A DNA stretch of 41,201 bases. It comes from Desulfobacca sp. 4484_104. GTDB taxonomy: Bacteria; Desulfobacterota; Desulfobaccia; Desulfobaccales; Desulfobaccaceae. The stretch lies in contig MUKC01000029.1 in the NCBI GenBank assembly GCA_002049795.1, positions 1 to 41,201 on the forward strand. Reading direction: 5' to 3'. The notes under the pieces were generated by a model. It worked only from the letters and a program-made list of their open reading frames with translations. It was not told where the DNA came from and did not search any database. Position numbers and translations under genes: made by a program. The number at the start of each line of letters is the position of its first letter. Position 1 is the first letter of the stretch. Of this stretch, positions 17,482 through 26,039 are shown one piece after another.

Positions 17482-18591
17482 TTACTCACCTAAAAAACGT
17501 CGGGGATTACTGTTCCCCAACAGACAATAAAATTCATAGCTGATGGTCCCGGTCCAGGCCGCCAGGTCATCGGCGGTAATCCGGTCGCCCTGATCCGCCC
17601 CTAACAGGGTAACAAGGTCGCCTTCCTGGGCTGCCGCAATATGGGTGACTTCCACCATGGTCAGATTCATGCATACCCGGCCGCGGATCGGCGCCCGCTG
17701 TCCGCGGATTAAGACTTCTCCGCAGTTGGACAAATGGCGACTGTAGCCATTACAATAGCCCACCGGCAAGACCGCCACCAGACATTCGGCCGAAGTGGTA
17801 AAAGTACAACCATAACTGATAGAACAGCCCGGTGGCAAGCGCTTGAGCTGCAAGATCTGGGTCTGCATGGCCATCACCGGCTTCAGAGTGACCGGCGGCG
17901 GACGATCCGGGGCCGGCGGGGAACCATACAGCATGATCCCGGGACGTACCATGCCCAGATGCGCCGCGTCTAGTTCCAGGCAAGCCGCACTATTGGATAT
18001 ATGGCTTAAGGGCACCGACCAGCCCGCGTGACGGGCCTCCTGCAAGAGAGCCGTAAACCGGGCCAGTTGTTGTAAAGTATAAAATTTATCGGCCTGATCC
18101 GCCACTGCAAAATGAGAGATCAGGCCCATCACCGATAATTCCGGAAAGCCCCGCAGCCAGTTCAGGAAGTCCATGACTTCCTCCGGCGGTAACCCCAAAC
18201 GTCCCATGCCGGTATCGACTTTGAGATGAACCAGAATACGTTTTCCCTGCTGGCGGGCCTGGGCCACCAGTGCTTCGACGACGTCGGCCCGGAAGACCAC
18301 CACTTCCAGATCATGGGCCACCACCGACGCCGCGTCCTGGGGCAGGATGCCCATGAGCATCAGGATAGGAGTAGTAATCCCGGCCTGCCGCAGCGCCAAC
18401 CCCTCGCCCAGATAAGCCACTCCCAGGTAATCCACCGCCTCGGCAACCAGGGCGCGGGAGACCGGCACCAGGCCATGCCCGTAAGCATCGGCTTTGACCA
18501 CGGCCAGCATTTTTACCCCCGGCCCACAACACTGCCGAATCTGTCGGTAGTTGTGGCGCAGGGCCGCCAGATCAATGCTTAAATCAATCAT
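17482..18591 (-). CDS. alr: Alanine racemase
   Basis: A PLP enzyme that interconverts L- and D-alanine for peptidoglycan. The PLP lysine lies in AVVKADAYGHG; further blocks are SHFAVAD, ISNSAACL, VRPGIMLYG, the catalytic tyrosine in SYGCTF and the C-terminal GRVCMNLTMVEVT. With the start at 18591 the protein has 369 residues, the usual length. The frame is open to an ATG at 18654, 21 residues earlier, and neither start has a clear Shine-Dalgarno, so the N-terminus is uncertain. The D found in the CMDxxMVD motif of many homologues is N here, which also occurs naturally in the family as far as I recall. purE lies upstream, the small Cys protein and argS downstream. Confidence 0.94.
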   Translation of the reverse strand: MIDLSIDLAALRHNYRQIRQCCGPGVKMLAVVKADAYGHGLVPVSRALVAEAVDYLGVAYLGEGLALRQAGITTPILMLMGILPQDAASVVAHDLEVVVFRADVVEALVAQARQQGKRILVHLKVDTGMGRLGLPPEEVMDFLNWLRGFPELSVMGLISHFAVADQADKFYTLQQLARFTALLQEARHAGWSVPLSHISNSAACLELDAAHLGMVRPGIMLYGSPPAPDRPPPVTLKPVMAMQTQILQLKRLPPGCSISYGCTFTTSAECLVAVLPVGYCNGYSRHLSNCGEVLIRGQRAPIRGRVCMNLTMVEVTHIAAAQEGDLVTLLGADQGDRITADDLAAWTGTISYEFYCLLGNSNPRRFLGE

Positions 18592-18701
18592 CGGGGTTGA
18601 GCCGCTTGCCGAAATGTCATTGAAGCGGGGCCGTTTTGGCCTTATGAGAGACATTGTCCCAGTAGAATAATATCCCCAGCGGGTCTAAAGAAAAAGTAAT
18701 A

Positions 18702-19238
18702 TCAATCATCCTGGCCATGCGGGTCGGTTACGGCCAACTCGGCCTGGAGCCGGGCATTTTGCTCTTCGATCTGGTGGATCAAGTCCTGTTTATGTTTTAG
18801 CAAAGTTTCACGCAGGCGCTCGTCACTCAGGGCCAGAATCTGGGTGGCCAAAATGGCGGCGTTGCGGGCCCCGGCGCTGCCCACCGCCATGGTGGCCACC
18901 GGCACCCCGGCTGGCATCTGCGCCGTAGCCAGCAAGGCATCCCAACCCTGTAAAGCCGAACTAGGCAGCGGTACGCCGATAACCGGCAGGATGGTCTGTG
19001 CGGCTAAGACTCCGGCCAGATGCGCGGCGGCGCCAGCCACGGCAATCAGCACCTTCAAGCCCCGCGCCTGGGCCTGCTGGACATAACTCTGGAGCCGGGC
19101 CGGGGAACGATGCGCTGAGGCCACGGTGACTTCGTAGGCCACTTCCCACTTTTGCAATAACCGGACGGCGGGTTCAACTTGCGCCCAGTCTGACCCGCTT
19201 CCCAAAATAATTCCCACCTGCGGCTCTGATTTGTTCAT
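18702..19238 (-). CDS. purE: N5-carboxyaminoimidazole ribonucleotide mutase
   Basis: PurE class I catalyses the transfer of the carboxyl group of N5-CAIR to give CAIR in purine synthesis. The 178-residue protein has GIILGSGSDWAQVEPAV at the start (the GS.SD phosphate loop), VASAHRSPARL with the active-site histidine region, and GAAAHLAGVLAAQT plus VIGVPLPSSALQGWDALL. Length is normal. There is no purK next to it in the window; purM is 11 kb away. The ATG at 19238 opens the gene, which lies between the MltB-like gene and alr on the minus strand. Confidence 0.96.
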   Translation of the reverse strand: MNKSEPQVGIILGSGSDWAQVEPAVRLLQKWEVAYEVTVASAHRSPARLQSYVQQAQARGLKVLIAVAGAAAHLAGVLAAQTILPVIGVPLPSSALQGWDALLATAQMPAGVPVATMAVGSAGARNAAILATQILALSDERLRETLLKHKQDLIHQIEEQNARLQAELAVTDPHGQDD

Positions 19239-19272
19239 GACGAGGTTATCAGTGATTTAGCTTAAGTTCTGA

Positions 19273-20100
19273 TTAATACCAATGAGCCAGCGTCAACACC
19301 GCCTCCACATAGGCATCGGAAGGATTATAGGCATGCACCGCCCGACTCCAGGTGCTCCGCACGTGTTGTTTGAAGCCGGCCCGTTTTAAATAATTGGCGA
19401 TGCAGAAAATGGCATCCGCATCACAGAACACATCGATCTGACCATCGTCATTACCATCGTATCCGCAACGCAACAGGCTGGAAGGCAAAAACTGGCAGTA
19501 GCCAAAGGCCCCGGCCCAGGAACCTTTAAGGCTGAAGGGATCCTGATTATTCTGTCGGCAACAGATTAAGAAGGACTTGAGCTCCCGCCGGGCCCAAGCG
19601 GCTTTACTTTTGAGTCGGCTGGACAGACGCCGGTCTAGAGCTAAATCTTGAATGACCTCCGGGGTGTCCATCACCGCCAGCGAGGCAAAGACATTAAAGA
19701 CCGGATAGCGGCCCGTAACCTCCCCCAGATTGGTCTCCACCGTCAGGATGGCGACGATCACCTCTTTTTTAACCCCAAAGGCATCTTCGGCTTGTTGCAA
19801 TGATTCAGCATGCTTAACTAAATAGCGGCGGCCTTTGTCCACCACTTCGGGCCGCATGAAGTGCCCATAATCGGCCCGACGTTCTTTTTTCAAATAGGCG
19901 ATCTTGTCGACCACCTTGGACAGAAACTCGACTCGCTCATCCTGGAAGATTTGGGTGATATAGTTCCGATCAAATCCCGCATTGATCAGATCATATTTTA
20001 AATCCACAAAGGCGATCGGCACCTCCCTAGCCTGAGCCAGAGCCGGTAAGGTCAGAAGTAGCGCCAGGCCCCCGACGAACGCCCAATACCTTGCTTGCAT
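19273..20100 (-). CDS. Lytic murein transglycosylase, MltB-like (SLT_2 family)
   Basis: A 275-residue exported enzyme that cleaves peptidoglycan glycan strands with formation of the 1,6-anhydro end. Residues 1-20 (MQARYWAFVGGLALLLTLPA) are a signal peptide with cleavage near AQA-RE; no lipobox Cys is seen, so it is probably periplasmic and soluble. The catalytic glutamate lies in LTVETNLGEVTGRYPVFN, and the family blocks GSWAGAFGYCQFLPSS, DGNDDGQIDVF and ANYLKRAG follow. The frame is open 16 residues further, but the ATG at 20100 has GGAG six bases upstream and starts directly at the signal peptide. Length is at the short end of the family but all core motifs are there. Confidence 0.92.
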   Translation of the reverse strand: MQARYWAFVGGLALLLTLPALAQAREVPIAFVDLKYDLINAGFDRNYITQIFQDERVEFLSKVVDKIAYLKKERRADYGHFMRPEVVDKGRRYLVKHAESLQQAEDAFGVKKEVIVAILTVETNLGEVTGRYPVFNVFASLAVMDTPEVIQDLALDRRLSSRLKSKAAWARRELKSFLICCRQNNQDPFSLKGSWAGAFGYCQFLPSSLLRCGYDGNDDGQIDVFCDADAIFCIANYLKRAGFKQHVRSTWSRAVHAYNPSDAYVEAVLTLAHWY

Positions 20101-20324
20101 AACTCTCTCCGTTGTCCAGGAATGGTCATACGCTACCCTGTTTCCCAAGCTTTGTCAAGGCTAGGCCGGATCAACAGCTGACTCCGTCCCGTAAAATCCT
20201 CCCCGGGGAGTCCGTTGCCGTATCGGTTACGAGAGATCGTTTAACCAGAGGCATGAGAATTGCAGAGTCCCGTACAAGTAAAAGAAAATGGAACAAACCT
20301 TTGCCGTTGATCAGGCTAACGCCC

Positions 20325-20672
20325 ATGATATCCAGTTTTGAGAAGCGTCGTCACCAACGCTTGAACCTGGCGTTACCATTGATATACAAATTGTATAATC
20401 AAGAGGGTAAAGATTATAAGAAATTAAAAGGAGTTACGAAAAATATCAGCATGGGCGGAATATATTTTGTCTGTCTGGCGCCTCAGAGCTTGGCAATAAA
20501 ACAAGTCATGGAAATTGCTATTGAATTGCCGAAACAGGACTTTGAATTGCCGGGTACCAATATCTTGAAAACGCGAGGCGAAGTGTTGCGCATCGAAAAA
20601 CTGCCGCAGCGCCCTTATGCCAAGGGGGTAGCATTGCAACTTATTGAAAATCTTAGCTTTCCTGAACCATAA
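20325..20672 (+). CDS. PilZ-domain protein (c-di-GMP binding)
   Basis: A single-domain PilZ protein. The c-di-GMP-binding arginines are in RRHQRLNL near the N-terminus and the D/NxSxxG motif is NISMGG, followed by IYF and a beta-barrel. It probably acts as a c-di-GMP-responsive adaptor for motility or surface polysaccharide, but nothing here names the target. The start is ambiguous: the ATG at 20325 gives a typical stand-alone domain; in-frame ATGs at 20253 and 20112 would add 24 or 71 basic residues without a family match. It is transcribed away from the MltB-like gene. Confidence 0.82.
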   Translation: MISSFEKRRHQRLNLALPLIYKLYNQEGKDYKKLKGVTKNISMGGIYFVCLAPQSLAIKQVMEIAIELPKQDFELPGTNILKTRGEVLRIEKLPQRPYAKGVALQLIENLSFPEP

Positions 20673-21004
20673 TCCCTTTGTTTACTCCATAACATCCTGC
20701 TCTCGGATCGGAAACGCTTAAAGACAATCCCCTAGTCCATTAAAAAGCATAATATTTCAATACCTTCTATAGCAAAATAACTGCTCTGCCGCCCTTTGCT
20801 CTACCTCAGGGGTCAAGTTTGGCAATCCCAGATTTTTACGTTTTTTCAAGCCAATCTCCTAATAATTTTATAAATGTTATATAATACAAAAGAAATACCC
20901 CAGACAGGGGAGCTTTCGCAAAATTGAACATTTTGTTAACAATCTTAAACAAGAGCAATATTAATTTATAGAAATCTGTAGTAAATTTTATGCAAAAAAA
21001 ATAG
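20673..21004. other. Intergenic region between the PilZ gene and mnmA
   Basis: AT-rich space of 332 bases. It holds a TATAAT at 20880-20885 without a good -35 box, a short CCCC-agaca-GGGG hairpin at 20898-20910, a possible minus-strand 30-codon ORF at 20757-20849, and an ATG-CAA-AAA-AAA-TAG mini-frame at 20990-21004 that ends directly before the mnmA ATG and is in frame with it. Confidence 0.5.
20757..20849 (-). CDS. Possible 30-residue small protein
   Basis: A TTG at 20849 with GGAG six bases before it on the minus strand opens a 30-residue frame, MKKRKNLGLPNLTPEVEQR followed by AAEQLFCYRRY, ending in TGA. The composition (a basic start, then a helix) is protein-like, and it could also be the tail or remnant of a larger gene. 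I do not recognise it. Confidence 0.25.
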   Translation of the reverse strand: MKKRKNLGLPNLTPEVEQRAAEQLFCYRRY

Positions 21005-22060
21005 ATGCGCCCCGAGAAAAAGCTTATCGTATTATCTCTAAGCGGGGGCTGGGACAGCGCTGTGGCCGCTGCTTTACTCCGCCAACAGGGGTGGACGGTT
21101 AAGGCTGTTCATCTGCGGCTGGCAGGAGAAGCCACGGCATCCAGCCATCTGGTCGCCCTGGCCCAGCAATTAGGAGTAGACCTGCTGGAGCTTGATCTCC
21201 AAGAGGATTTTTCCCAGTCAGTGATAGATTACTTTATCAGGGAATATCAGCAGGGCCGGACTCCTAATCCCTGTGTCCGCTGCAATGCCGCCATTAAATT
21301 CGGCCGCCTGGCCCAGATCGCCCAACAGTGGGGGATTGATTATCTGGCTACCGGTCATTATGTCCGCTGCCAACCCTTGCCGAATGGAGAACCAGCCCTC
21401 TGGCAAGGGGTGGACCAATTTAAAGATCAGTCGTATTTTATCCATCGCTTGCCGCGGGAGATCTTGCCTCGTTTAATCTTTCCTTTGGGCCACCTCACCA
21501 AGACTCAGGTGTTGGCCCTGGGGCAGCAACTAGACCTGGCGTCTTTGGTGCGGCAACCAGAAAGCCAGGAAATCTGTTTCATCGGCCAAGAAAATTATGT
21601 TGAATTCCTCAGGTCCAGGAAGCCCCAGGGCTTAACCGGAGTAGGAGACATAGTAAATCGTCAGGGCCTGGTGCTGGGCCGGCACCGCGGTTTAGAGGGC
21701 TTTACGGTCGGCCAACGCCGGGGCTTAGGGCTGACAGCGCCGGAGCCTTATTACGTGCTGGAAATTTTACCGGAGAGCAACCGGCTAGTGGTCGGCTTCC
21801 GGGATGAGCTGTTCTCCTCCGGACTGGTGGCGGAGCACATCAATTGGCTGATCGACCCGCCGGAACAGCCCATGACCGCGCTGGCGCGGATTCGCTATCG
21901 ACATCCAGGAGTTACCTGTCAGATCAAACCGTGGTCCATTGATCAGGGGGAAGTGATTTTCTCCCAGCCCCAGGCCGCGGTGACGCCAGGCCAGGCAGTA
22001 GTGTTCTATGACCGCGACCGGCTTTTAGGGGGCGGCTGGATTGAACGTCGGATAAGCTAA
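21005..22060 (+). CDS. mnmA: tRNA-specific 2-thiouridylase MnmA
   Basis: MnmA puts sulfur on C2 of wobble U34 in tRNA-Lys, -Glu and -Gln. The 351-residue protein has the PP-loop SGGWDSAVAA at residues 13-22, the first catalytic cysteine in NPCVRCNAAIKF, TGHYVR, FKDQSYFI-type contact block, and the second cysteine in QEICFIG near residue 197. The C-terminal beta-barrel contains FTVGQRRGLGL and PYYVLEI. Length and motifs are complete. The ATG at 21005 lacks a Shine-Dalgarno and follows directly on an in-frame TAG. mtaB begins at the base after its stop, so both tRNA-modification genes form one unit. Confidence 0.96.
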   Translation: MRPEKKLIVLSLSGGWDSAVAAALLRQQGWTVKAVHLRLAGEATASSHLVALAQQLGVDLLELDLQEDFSQSVIDYFIREYQQGRTPNPCVRCNAAIKFGRLAQIAQQWGIDYLATGHYVRCQPLPNGEPALWQGVDQFKDQSYFIHRLPREILPRLIFPLGHLTKTQVLALGQQLDLASLVRQPESQEICFIGQENYVEFLRSRKPQGLTGVGDIVNRQGLVLGRHRGLEGFTVGQRRGLGLTAPEPYYVLEILPESNRLVVGFRDELFSSGLVAEHINWLIDPPEQPMTALARIRYRHPGVTCQIKPWSIDQGEVIFSQPQAAVTPGQAVVFYDRDRLLGGGWIERRIS

Positions 22061-23365
22061 ATGCCTGGCGCCGCGATCCTTACCTTGGGCTGCAAGGTCA
22101 ATCAGTATGAATCAGCCTTTTTGGCAGAGACGCTGACTCGCCACGGTTGGCAGCTGGTAGCATTGAACGCCCAGCCGGATTTAGTGGTGGTCAATACCTG
22201 TACGGTCACCGCGGCCGCGGATCGCCAGGCCCGGCAGTATATCCGGCGTCTGGCCCGCCGCCATCCCAAGACCGTGGTGCTGGTGACCGGCTGTTATGCC
22301 CAGCGGGCTCCAGAGGAGTTGGCCGCCCTACCTGGGGTGCGCGGGGTGCTGGGCAACCGCGAAAAGCCCCGGTTATTAGAAATCTTAGCAGAATCTCGCC
22401 GCTCAACTGCCCCGGTTATCCAGGTGGGATCAATGGCCGAGGCGGAAACCCTGGAACCGATGCCCATTACCAGTTTTATCGGACATACCCGGGCCTTTGT
22501 GAAGATTCAGGATGGCTGTCAGAACTACTGTAGTTATTGTATCATCCCCCATGTCCGGGGTCCCTGCCGCAGTCTCCGCCGAGAGCAGATCATCGACCAA
22601 CTCCGGCAGTTAACTTCCCGGGGGTATCGGGAAATCGTCCTCACCGGCATTAATTTAGGTAAATATGGACATGATCAATCGCCTGGTGAAAGTTTGGCGG
22701 GTCTGGTGCAAGAGCTGGCCCAGGCCGGATTGTTGGGCCGCTATCGTCTGAGTTCCATTGAGCCACAAGAATTAACTCCGGTGCTGCTGCGTCAACTGGC
22801 CGCCTGGCCGCAGTTCTGCCCTCATTTTCATCTACCGCTACAGAGTGGCTCGGCCGCGATTCTGAACAGCATGCGCCGTCCTTATGGCCCAGAGGAGTTT
22901 CGGGAGCTGGTCAACCAGATCCACCAATACTTCCCCCAGGCCGCCATAGGTGTCGATGTCTTGGTGGGTTTTCCAGGAGAAACAGAACTCGATCTGGCTC
23001 ACACCCGAGAGCTTATCGACGCCTTGCCGATCAGTTATCTGCATGTCTTTCCCTTTTCGCCGCGCCCGGGCACCCCGGCCGCCCGGCTGCCCCAGACTGT
23101 ATCCGGAACTGAGATGAAAAGACGGGCTCAGAGCTTGCGAGAATTGGGTAAGCAAAAAAAGTTGGCGTTCTATCAGCAACAGGTGGGTCAAGAATTCGAG
23201 GTGTTAATCGAACGATGCAGTTCTGGCCCTCCCGACCGGATGACGGGTTTATCGGCCAATTACCTGCGTTTGGTCCTAAAGGATGATGGTCAGGGGATTA
23301 ATCGACTAGTACGGGCCCGTCTTGTCCAGATCGTCGCCGATCAGGCAGTAGCCTTGCCGGTTTAA
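22061..23365 (+). CDS. mtaB: tRNA t6A37 methylthiotransferase MtaB
   Basis: A 434-residue radical-SAM methylthiotransferase that converts t6A37 to ms2t6A in ANN-decoding tRNAs. The UPF0004 domain has its three iron-sulfur cysteines in LGCKVNQYES, NTCTVT and GCYAQ. The radical-SAM cluster motif is CQNYCSYC at about residue 155, and LPLQSGS, VGFPGET and PFSPRPGT follow. A TRAM-like tail ends the protein. The LGCKVNQYE start is characteristic of MtaB and separates it from MiaB and RimO. The ATG directly abuts the mnmA stop codon, so translation is probably coupled. No damage seen. Confidence 0.95.
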   Translation: MPGAAILTLGCKVNQYESAFLAETLTRHGWQLVALNAQPDLVVVNTCTVTAAADRQARQYIRRLARRHPKTVVLVTGCYAQRAPEELAALPGVRGVLGNREKPRLLEILAESRRSTAPVIQVGSMAEAETLEPMPITSFIGHTRAFVKIQDGCQNYCSYCIIPHVRGPCRSLRREQIIDQLRQLTSRGYREIVLTGINLGKYGHDQSPGESLAGLVQELAQAGLLGRYRLSSIEPQELTPVLLRQLAAWPQFCPHFHLPLQSGSAAILNSMRRPYGPEEFRELVNQIHQYFPQAAIGVDVLVGFPGETELDLAHTRELIDALPISYLHVFPFSPRPGTPAARLPQTVSGTEMKRRAQSLRELGKQKKLAFYQQQVGQEFEVLIERCSSGPPDRMTGLSANYLRLVLKDDGQGINRLVRARLVQIVADQAVALPV

Positions 23366-23448
23366 TGTTGTTTTAAGCACCTAAAGGCGCAATGAATTGT
23401 GTCCCTACAGTCAAGGTAAAAAGTTTTTTAACGGCGATTGGTTTAAAA

Positions 23449-24366
23449 TTAGGCCAGAGCCAGCTTTAAGCGGGCGGGGGCCGAGAGTCCCCCTTCCGCT
23501 GGTGTGCCCGATGGCCAACCCAGAGTGCTCAGCCGCCAGGTCTGGGGCCGTTGGGAGAGAACTTCTAAAAAGCGATGATGCAAAGCATGACTACCTTTGG
23601 TAACCCGGATATGGCCGTGCAGGGGCCAGCCCCACAGGGCCAAATCGCCGATCACGTCCAGGATCTTGTGGCGCACAAACTCATCCCTAAACCTGAGGCC
23701 GTCGGGATTCAGGAGCCCGGCCTTAGTCAGCACCAGCGCATTGTCGAGGGAGCCTCCCAGGGCCAGCCCCTGGGCCTGCAGGGCCTGGACATCTTTTAGA
23801 AAACCAAAGGTCCGGGCCGGGGCAATTTCTCGACAAAATTTCTCGGACCGCATCCGAAAACTGAGCTGTTGCCGCCCGATCAAGGGATGCGGAAAATCTA
23901 TGGCATAGCTCAGGCATGGTTCCCAGGCCGGTTCCACCCGGATGGATTTATCTCCCTCGACCACTTCCAGAGCTTGATGAATCACGCAGTAGGTCCGGGG
24001 AGCTCTCAAAGCCCGCACCCCTGCCCGCCGTAACAATCGGACAAAGGGAGCCGCGCTGCCATCCAGAATGGGCAGTTCAGGACCCCAGACTTCCACCCGA
24101 GCATTATCGATGCCTAATCCGGCCAAGGCCGCCAGCAAATGCTCGACGGTGGATATAGTAGCTCCCGGCACCCCCAGGGTAGTAGCCAGAGCGCTATCAA
24201 CTACCTGGCAGTAGGAGGCCCGAATCATGGGCCGGCCCGACAGATCGGCCCGGATAAAACGGATGCCGCTATTAGCATGTGTCGGCAGGTCAACTAAATT
24301 AAAAATACCGTGGACAAAAAAACACATACTTGGCGGGAAGATTGGCAAAATTGCCACAACCGTCAA
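23449..24366 (-). CDS. lpxC: UDP-3-O-acyl-N-acetylglucosamine deacetylase with abnormal N-terminus
   Basis: LpxC is the zinc deacetylase that commits to lipid A synthesis. Catalytic parts are intact: STVEHLLAALAGLGIDNARV (Glu and the first zinc His, residues 72-77), DGSAAPFV, ARTFGF, LGGSLDNA, EFVRHKILDVIGDL (second zinc His and Asp) and KGSHALHH (third zinc His region). The first 30 residues are odd. LpxC normally has a GxGLHSG block before a PAxANSGIxF segment; here only IFNLVDLPTHANSGIRFIR is found and the GLHSG block is missing. The frame opens at a TTG (24366) six bases after the upstream gene's stop, with a weak AAGG before it. A short deletion near 24300-24330 would explain this. Confidence 0.9.
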   Translation of the reverse strand: MTVVAILPIFPPSMCFFVHGIFNLVDLPTHANSGIRFIRADLSGRPMIRASYCQVVDSALATTLGVPGATISTVEHLLAALAGLGIDNARVEVWGPELPILDGSAAPFVRLLRRAGVRALRAPRTYCVIHQALEVVEGDKSIRVEPAWEPCLSYAIDFPHPLIGRQQLSFRMRSEKFCREIAPARTFGFLKDVQALQAQGLALGGSLDNALVLTKAGLLNPDGLRFRDEFVRHKILDVIGDLALWGWPLHGHIRVTKGSHALHHRFLEVLSQRPQTWRLSTLGWPSGTPAEGGLSAPARLKLALA

Positions 24367-24372
24367 AAAACC

Positions 24373-25851
24373 TTATTGACGTTGACATTGACGAATGATG
24401 TTATTTAATAACAACGCCGGGCCCGGATGGCTCCTTTGCAGATCCCTGATCACCGTTTTGGCCTTTTCATGTTTCTGAGCACCGATATAGGCCAGGGCTA
24501 ATTCTGAGGCAATCACGGTATTATCGGTGTCCAGGGCGTAAGCCTGCTCCAGTTTTTGGAGGGCCTGATCCTGAAGCCCCTGAAAAAGATAAGCCTGGGC
24601 CAGATGATGATGGACCTGTTGATGGTTCGGTTGATGCACCAAAATCTTCTGATATTCAGCTACTTCCCTTGCATAATCTTGTTTTTGGCGATAATAATAG
24701 GCCCCTAATAAAAATCGGGCGGGGAGCAATTCAGGCTTTAGAGCCACGGCCTGTTGAAGATGTGTGCCAGCGTCTTCCAGGCGATTAGCATCAGCGGCCA
24801 GCAATCCTTTGAGATAAGCATCATAGGCCTGGGCAATATGGCTGGGGTGAGGCAATTGGGCCACCGGAATGGGCCCCCTCCGGAAGCGCGATTTCCCCAC
24901 ATCCCCTAAAGGGACCGCAAAACTGGCGGTCTTTTGATAGCTTAGGGTTAGTCCGACAAGCTCCCCTTGAGCATTAAGCAGGAATCCCTGCAAGCGCCGC
25001 TCCTCCAAAGAGACCACCTGCATAACCATGATTGGCTGGAAAGTCGGGGTGGGGGCCACGGCATCATTATCAACCAGAATCCCGGCTTGCCATTCATGGG
25101 ATTGCGGACTGGCTGCAGCAAAAATTTGGTCGCCGATCCGATAACTGTCGGGGGAGGCGATGCTGACCGCGGGACAGGATTTTCGGTCACACGGAATCAG
25201 GGCCAGCCCCCGTTCTTCGTCAGTGTAAAGCCGGTCAAGATGCTGCACCGAAAGATCAAAGAAGGTTAGTTCCAGGGCCTGGGCCCCGGCAACCTGGTTC
25301 AGGGGTACGGCCACTTCGGCCCCGCTGCCAATTACTATCCCGAAGGTCGTGCCCCGCTTCTGGCCCTGAGCGTCCAGCAAAGTTATCTGGACCCAACTCT
25401 GAGGATTAATGCTGGGCCAAACCCCCGGTTGCCGGCGCAGTTGCGGCAGATACCATCCCGCCAGGAAAGCTAGGATTACCATGGATACGGTTACCGCTGG
25501 CCACCAGCGTGAGCTACCCACGTGGCCCAGCTGTTCCCCGAACCGCCGGACTGCCACAGAAACGCGGTGCCACCGTGAAGGTTTGACACCAACCACTTCC
25601 TGCTCCCAGCGTTGTTGCCAAGCCGCCGGTAATGGCGGGCCATGCTCCACCAGATGGAGCAAATCTTTCAGCTCTAAGAGCTGGTTCTGACAATAAAGGC
25701 AGTTCTGCAGGTGGGACTCTAGACGGTGGCGTTCTCCCGGTTTCAGACGGCCTTCCAGATATTGGCCGAGCAGATTCAGATCTGGACAATCCTGGCTTTT
25801 TTCTTGTTCCAGCCCCTGAATGATTAACTTCTGCCAATCCTCGCCGGCCAT
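24373..25851 (-). CDS. Zinc-finger membrane protein with trypsin-like and TPR domains, probable anti-sigma partner
   Basis: A 492-residue protein. An anti-sigma-type zinc finger lies near residues 40-60 (HLQNCLYCQNQL, with the preceding HRLESH). One membrane span is seen at about 115-140 (AVTVSMVILAFLAGWYLPQL). The next 200 residues look like a degenerate trypsin fold (TTFGIVIGSGAEVAVPLNQV, RGLALIPCD, GFLLNAQGELVGLTL), but the GNSGGP catalytic serine motif is not present. From about residue 340 at least three TPR units follow (AQAYLFQGLQDQALQKLEQA, ELALAYIGAQKHEKA). The ATG at 25851 has GAGG five bases upstream; a GTG two codons earlier is less likely. It is just downstream of the ECF sigma gene, so I infer it restrains that sigma factor and senses something in the periplasm. 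Confidence 0.7.
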   Translation of the reverse strand: MAGEDWQKLIIQGLEQEKSQDCPDLNLLGQYLEGRLKPGERHRLESHLQNCLYCQNQLLELKDLLHLVEHGPPLPAAWQQRWEQEVVGVKPSRWHRVSVAVRRFGEQLGHVGSSRWWPAVTVSMVILAFLAGWYLPQLRRQPGVWPSINPQSWVQITLLDAQGQKRGTTFGIVIGSGAEVAVPLNQVAGAQALELTFFDLSVQHLDRLYTDEERGLALIPCDRKSCPAVSIASPDSYRIGDQIFAAASPQSHEWQAGILVDNDAVAPTPTFQPIMVMQVVSLEERRLQGFLLNAQGELVGLTLSYQKTASFAVPLGDVGKSRFRRGPIPVAQLPHPSHIAQAYDAYLKGLLAADANRLEDAGTHLQQAVALKPELLPARFLLGAYYYRQKQDYAREVAEYQKILVHQPNHQQVHHHLAQAYLFQGLQDQALQKLEQAYALDTDNTVIASELALAYIGAQKHEKAKTVIRDLQRSHPGPALLLNNIIRQCQRQ

Positions 25852-26039
25852 AAGCACCTCTTCCCTTGCCTGTTAAAAAGACCACCAGACCAACTAAATT
25901 CTTCCTGGATTTGTAAGTTTGTTCAATATGTTGAAATTTACATTCCCCCTCCCCCCAACCCCTCTCACCAGGGGCGGCGGAGTTTAAGGATAGAAAAAAT
26001 TAATAGAATATGTCAAACTTGCCGATCAGGGCTTGATTT

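Noticed and set aside
17482-18591. CMN in place of CMD in alanine racemase
   Set aside because: Asn at this place is found naturally in the family as far as I recall, and the lysine, tyrosine and length are normal.
21041-21070. SGGWDS in place of SGGVDS in the MnmA PP-loop
   Set aside because: The SGG and DS residues that matter are kept; both catalytic cysteines are present, so no functional change is claimed.
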